Shown piece after piece: positions 60,101 through 64,000 of a stretch of 64,000 nt of DNA (within the stretch, counting starts at the first letter, position 1; every line of letters begins with the position of its first letter). The translations under genes and the position numbers were made by a program. Below the pieces are notes generated by a model. The model was not told the DNA's origin, did not search any database, and worked only from the letters and a program-made list of their open reading frames with translations. The stretch is from Tetragonia tetragonoides (lineage: Eukaryota > Streptophyta > Magnoliopsida > Caryophyllales > Aizoaceae), in assembly GCA_038025085.1 (NCBI GenBank), contig CM076147.1, positions 10,450,001 through 10,514,000 on the forward strand. The letters are read 5' to 3'.

Positions 60101-60595
60101 TACGCAGATCAACATCAACGAATGGAGGAATTCCAAGTTGGTAAGAAGGTACCTCTCAAAGTATCGCCTACTCGTGGAGTGATGATATTTGGGCGCAAAG
60201 GAAAGCTTAGCCTAAAGTATATTGAACCCTATGAGATTCTTGAAAGAATTGGAGAGGTCGCTTATAGGCTTGCTATGCCTATGGATTTGGAGCAAGTGCA
60301 CAATGTGTTCCCCGTGTCACAACTCAACAGGTATCACCATGATCCAAGTCATGTGCTGAATCCTGAAAAGGTAGTGTTAGACGAAACACTCACCTATGAA
60401 GAACAACCCGCTCGAGTCCTTGAGGAGCGAACTAAACCTGTGAGGATCCTAGACGAGAAAACGAAGAAAACATGTGCGTCTACGATCAATCTTGTGAAAG
60501 TGTTGTGGGCTAACCACAAAGTCGAAGAAGCGACTTGGGAGACTGAGGTTGATATGCGCAAGTGTTATCTTCAACTGTTCGAACAAGGTACTTAA
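57128..60595 (+). pseudogene. pol: pol of element I: protease, RT, RNase H, integrase, chromodomain
   Basis: Protease (VLFDSGASHSFIS near 57230), RT ([35 protein letters not shown]), RNase H ([21 protein letters not shown]), integrase (CLTCQKMKIEHK, MDFVTGLP, PDRDTRF, QTERTIQ) and a C-terminal chromodomain-like end (NLVKVLWANHKVEEATWETE) are in the standard chromovirus order. Catalytic Asp and Glu residues seem kept. Breaks: a shift near 57285, stops near 57457 and 57832, and shifts near 57880, 58110, 58530, 58968 and 59300-59470. The last 375 codons (59468-60595) are open. Confidence 0.88.
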
Positions 60596-60864
60596 CCTTA
60601 GTTTCGAGGTCGAAGGCTTTTTAAGGGGGGAAGGGTGTAACAATCCACAAAAGAAAAGAAACAAAGACTGGAAAACACATTGCATTGCATTGCATCATGC
60701 TCATTTTTGTTATTTGGAAAGGTTGTGAAAACTTTTAAACTTTCGAGTTACATTGTGTGTTGAACTTTGTAAGTTTGGTGGACAAACTTCGCCTTATGGA
60801 ACTAGCGTCCCTTTTTTGATGATCCTAAGTTTCGAGGACGAAACTTCTTTTAATGGGGTAAGGA
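60596..60864 (+). other. 3' untranslated region and polypurine tract of I, with a duplicated junction motif
   Basis: AGTTTCGAGG..CGAA..TTTTAA followed by a G-rich run occurs twice. At 60600-60640 it ends GGGGGGAAGGGTGTAAC, and at 60827-60870 it ends GGGGTAAGGATGTAGTACC. Only the second borders an LTR. The first looks like an older polypurine tract and LTR start left inside the element. Confidence 0.7.
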
Positions 60865-63637
60865 TGTAGTACCCCGTATTATTATTTATTTAAGAATAAT
60901 AATTACTTAAAAAGAAAATGCGATTTTGGATTTAAATAATTAATTGGGTTCATAAATGTTTAAAGTGCCTAATTAATATTGGGTATTGGCTTTGAACCTA
61001 ATTAAATTATAATTGGCCAAAACAAATAAAAGTATTTGGGCTTCATGATTTTCGGAAGTGGCCGAAAATCATAAAGCAATTTAAGGCCCTATTTTCGGCC
61101 CTCCTAGCCGAAAATATGGGTAGGAAATTCTGAATTTTTGTTTTAAAATTTGTTTCCTAAATTGTTGGTTAGTGGAGTGATTTTAGGAGATGTTTTAGGG
61201 AAGGAGAAGTTGAGAAAAGGAAGGAGTGTGTTTAGTCCCTAAATACACTCAACTTCTAAATCCACTGACTCTTTACCAAATAAAAAAAAAAGAACGTTTC
61301 TCTCTCTCTCTCATTCTCATGCACGGCTGAACAAAGGAGGAAGCAAAGAGAATTTAACACTCTTCCATAATTCATCCTTTGTGCAATTTTAATCCTTCTT
61401 ATTTCCAAGTAAGTGTTCTAAACTTGTTTTTGATTCTTAAAAGCTTTAAATTTGATTCAAGTATGAGATTTTATGAACCCTAGTTTTGTTTGAGTAAACC
61501 CTAATTTATGTTTTTCCTAGAGTTTGCTAGATTCTATTGTTTTGCATGATAGGATCATGATTAGGGTTAGATTTGTTGTTTTATTGAATTGAATCAAAGT
61601 TTGAGTTTAAAAGGTTGAATCTTGTGATTTATTAAATCTGAAAATTTACTAATTATTCGGATTTAATTTAGATTTAGATTTGTTAGGTTTGATTAACCAA
61701 AAAAAAAAAAAAAGATTTGGGTTTCGACTGGACACGGCCAGGCCGTGTACGCCTCCAGCCATGACTGTAACGGCCACCGCAGCAGCTGGACGGTGGTCAG
61801 CGGCGGTGGTAAGGTGGTGGTTTATGTTGGTGATGGTGGTTGATTTGTTTTGACTTGTTGACTTTTTTTTAGGGTTTTGGAATATTTCCTAATTTAGTTT
61901 ATGCAAATTATTTTTGGAAACTTTGAGCACGCATGAGTAACTAAAAATTCCAACAACTTAATTAATTTAATTAAGGGTACTAAATCATCTTTAGTGTTTA
62001 ATAAAGTGGATTAGAAGTCAAGGTATTGACTATTTATGTATTGTGGACTTGTTAGGACCCGTTGACCGCACGTGAACGTAAGGAGCTTACGTTAAATTGT
62101 CGTGATTGCTTTATTGCTAAAGGTAATTCATGTCTAGATGAATTATGTTTATTCATTGTCTAAGTATCGAATTGGGATGTTTATTCGTACTTGGTTTGTG
62201 GAAGGGATAATTCCTATTTATTTCCTTATGATAATTCGTATAGAATTATGTTAGTGAATACATGTAATATATTGGAAATTCACTTTGTGTAGCATTGTCT
62301 ACATGTTGATATTCATGTGAGGAGATGCATGATCTATTATGGTTGTTGAATGAAAATTATGTTAATAATTTTTCAATTGGAATATAGCTTGTATTGCTAT
62401 TTGTATCATGGTAGTAAGCATGTGGATTCATGTTAGAAGCATGGTACTTCAATAAGTTGAAATAAACTTTGACTAATGGAACCTATCTAAAGGTATTGAA
62501 CTAGGTGGTTTTGAATTGAGGCCTAGATGCCCTTCATGTAAAATGCCATCGAAAATTGTAACCATATTGTGTTACTTGAGAAATTGCCAAGATTATGTGA
62601 TTTACTTGATTATGAGATCACCTTTAAATTGATTAATTGGGAGTTAAGATTTCTTTGGTAATGGATCCACAAAAGGATGCGAATGGGAATTGTCATTGAG
62701 ATATATTGGGCAGGTCTATGTCTGCGAGTCGTAGCCCCAATGTAGCACTTGTATCCATACAGTAAGCAATTGGGCAAGTGAAGTTTTATTGTGAAACTGT
62801 TCTTCTTGTAAACCTAAGGGTTGAGAGAAGGTATGCATACTTAGGAACATCTAGAAGTACTTCGGGAGTCACCTATACTCCGAGACGGTTGATCCCTCTT
62901 TGCTATTATGCACAGGACTTTTGATCCTATTGAGCCTGCTGCGGTTGTTCCGACATTCTTACGATTCTCTTCTCTCTAATGAACTTGGGTAATGGTTAAT
63001 AATAAATATGAGATTTATTATTTGGTGTTTATGCGTGTCTTTAAGATTAAAGCATGTTGTCCTTTATTTACTTAAAGCATGGTTATTATTTTTATTTGAT
63101 TAAGCATGTTGGCTTAACTTGGAGATTTAAATGGACTATGTGGTTATGAATTACTCAGCGTAGCTGATTCGTTGTTTTTCTTTTTACTGGTGTTTGTTGT
63201 CCATTTCTCTTCATTGGTGGCCTATGATGAACCTATATGGAATTCGTCTTTATGGGGGAGTAGATTGACAGGATTTGTAGCTCGTGCTTTGATCTAGAGG
63301 AGAGGCGACGAAAGAAGATTGTATATCTTCTAAGAACATTTATTTTATTGTTTAGTTTGGAACTTCTTTAATATTGGAATTTTTATTATTGTATTGAGAT
63401 TAACTCTCTTGCATGAGAATTAATAGTTTACTATTTCCTATTTCATTTGGATTAAATGTTTTAAGTCTAGTTGAAAAAGTTAGTTATTATTTAATTATCT
63501 AGTATGTATGTTTGGGATATAAACATTTGGTTTCTTTCTAGCCTTGTATTTAATTTAAACATTAAATACGGCTGTAGCGCTTCGAATACTCGTGATTTTA
63601 AATGGTTTTAAATTAGACAGAAATTCGGGATGTTACA
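60865..63637 (+). repeat. Second (shared) LTR of element I
   Basis: 2773 bp, TGTAGTACCCCG..CGGGATGTTACA. It is colinear with the first LTR. It serves as 3' LTR of the first unit and 5' LTR of the second. Confidence 0.93.
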
Positions 63638-63640
63638 AGT

Positions 63641-63652
63641 TGGTATCAGAGC
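63641..63652 (+). other. Primer-binding site of the second unit of I
   Basis: TGGTATCAGAGC, the intact form, three bases after the LTR. Confidence 0.87.
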
Positions 63653-63864
63653 GTATGTTACTGTCCCTAATGTACGTTTTGAATTGTAAAGTATGTCATT
63701 AAGATATACTCTTAGGATGAGAACTTAAATAGACTTAAGTTATGTGAATAAAAGATTTATAAGCCGAAATGAGTTGATTTGTTCGTTTACTTGTTTTGGT
63801 ATTATTGGAAGTACTCGAGTGAAGTACTCGAGTGAAGTATTAACGTGTTGTTTTTCGCGTGCAG

Positions 63865-64000
63865 ATGGTGAAGCTTGAACGACCCATTACTCCCTCATAT
63901 CGGAGGCAGCTCCGTTATGAGGGACGCCGCTTAGAGGACTACTTTGATCTCGTACGTGAAGTATTCATGCAGTACAATGAGCACTATGGTGTTCAATCCT
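63865..64000 (+). CDS. Start of the extra ORF in the second unit of I (partial)
   Basis: MVKLERPITPSYRRQLRYEG and on to the window edge, open and nearly the same as 54684 onwards. Differences include PSYRR for PEGLR. It is cut by the window end. Confidence 0.7.
   Translation, partial: MVKLERPITPSYRRQLRYEGRRLEDYFDLVREVFMQYNEHYGVQS

Larger units (their letters stand above)
51686..64000 (+). mobile_element. Element I: Tekay/Del-like chromovirus in an LTR-internal-LTR-internal tandem
   Basis: LTR (51686-54469), primer site, extra ORF, gag, pol with chromodomain, polypurine region, LTR (60865-63637), then a second primer site and a second copy of the extra ORF running off the right edge. Two internal regions therefore share the middle LTR. 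gag and pol of the first unit have several frameshifts. Confidence 0.88.

Noticed and set aside
60636..60660. An LTR start at TGTAACAATCC
   Set aside because: It follows a good polypurine tract, but the sequence after it does not match the LTRs at 51686 or 60865.

Overview
This window is repeat-dense nuclear DNA from a flowering plant, and I see no ordinary host gene in it. Every coding trace belongs to Ty3/gypsy LTR retrotransposons, most of them nested in each other. Evidence for a plant: Tat-lineage polyproteins with two RNase H domains, a Tekay/Del-like chromovirus with a C-terminal chromodomain, plant mobile domain (PMD) sequences, and LTRs with TG..CA ends and 5-bp target duplications.

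Layout. The oldest visible element, C (Tat type, minus strand), runs through most of the window. Its pieces are at 17585-19436, 44951-49566 and 50852-51685. Element A (Tat, minus, 1503-17584) sits inside C's antisense PMD gene, and A's 3' LTR is cut by element D (LTR 193-1502, rest of D off the left edge). Element B (Tat, minus, 19437-44950) sits inside C's antisense DUF7745-like gene. B's 3' LTR holds a 1.5-kb fragment (G, 19604-21133). B is also split by a plus-strand element E (27545-33901, duplication CCTTT), and E's 5' LTR holds a solo LTR F (27642-30448, duplication TAGGT). C's pol holds a solo LTR H (49567-50851, duplication TAAAG). From 51686 to the right edge is a chromovirus tandem, I: LTR, internal region, LTR, then the start of a second internal region.

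The notable system is the A/B/C Tat family. Its sense strand (minus here) encodes gag, protease, RT, RNase H, a second archaeal-type RNase H and integrase. Between integrase and the 3' LTR, on the opposite strand, lie two tandem accessory genes: an intron-rich PMD gene and a second gene resembling DUF7745. They run convergent to pol and have TATA-like elements of their own. Upstream of both genes, and in the LTRs, are arrays of 13-bp GCGG-N5-CCGC palindromes repeated every 20-21 bp. A hairpin-bearing minisatellite lies between the 3' LTR and the PMD gene in A and B. The two accessory proteins share a WD..F.F..EM....EF..I.G.P signature, so they may be distant paralogues. The DUF7745-like gene has a ~101-bp intron in A and B that is precisely absent in C.

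All copies are damaged by frameshifts, nonsense changes that look like C-to-T transitions, and lost catalytic residues, so this is a fossil record of the system. Boundaries come from reading by eye. Family names rest on motif recognition, not on database searches.
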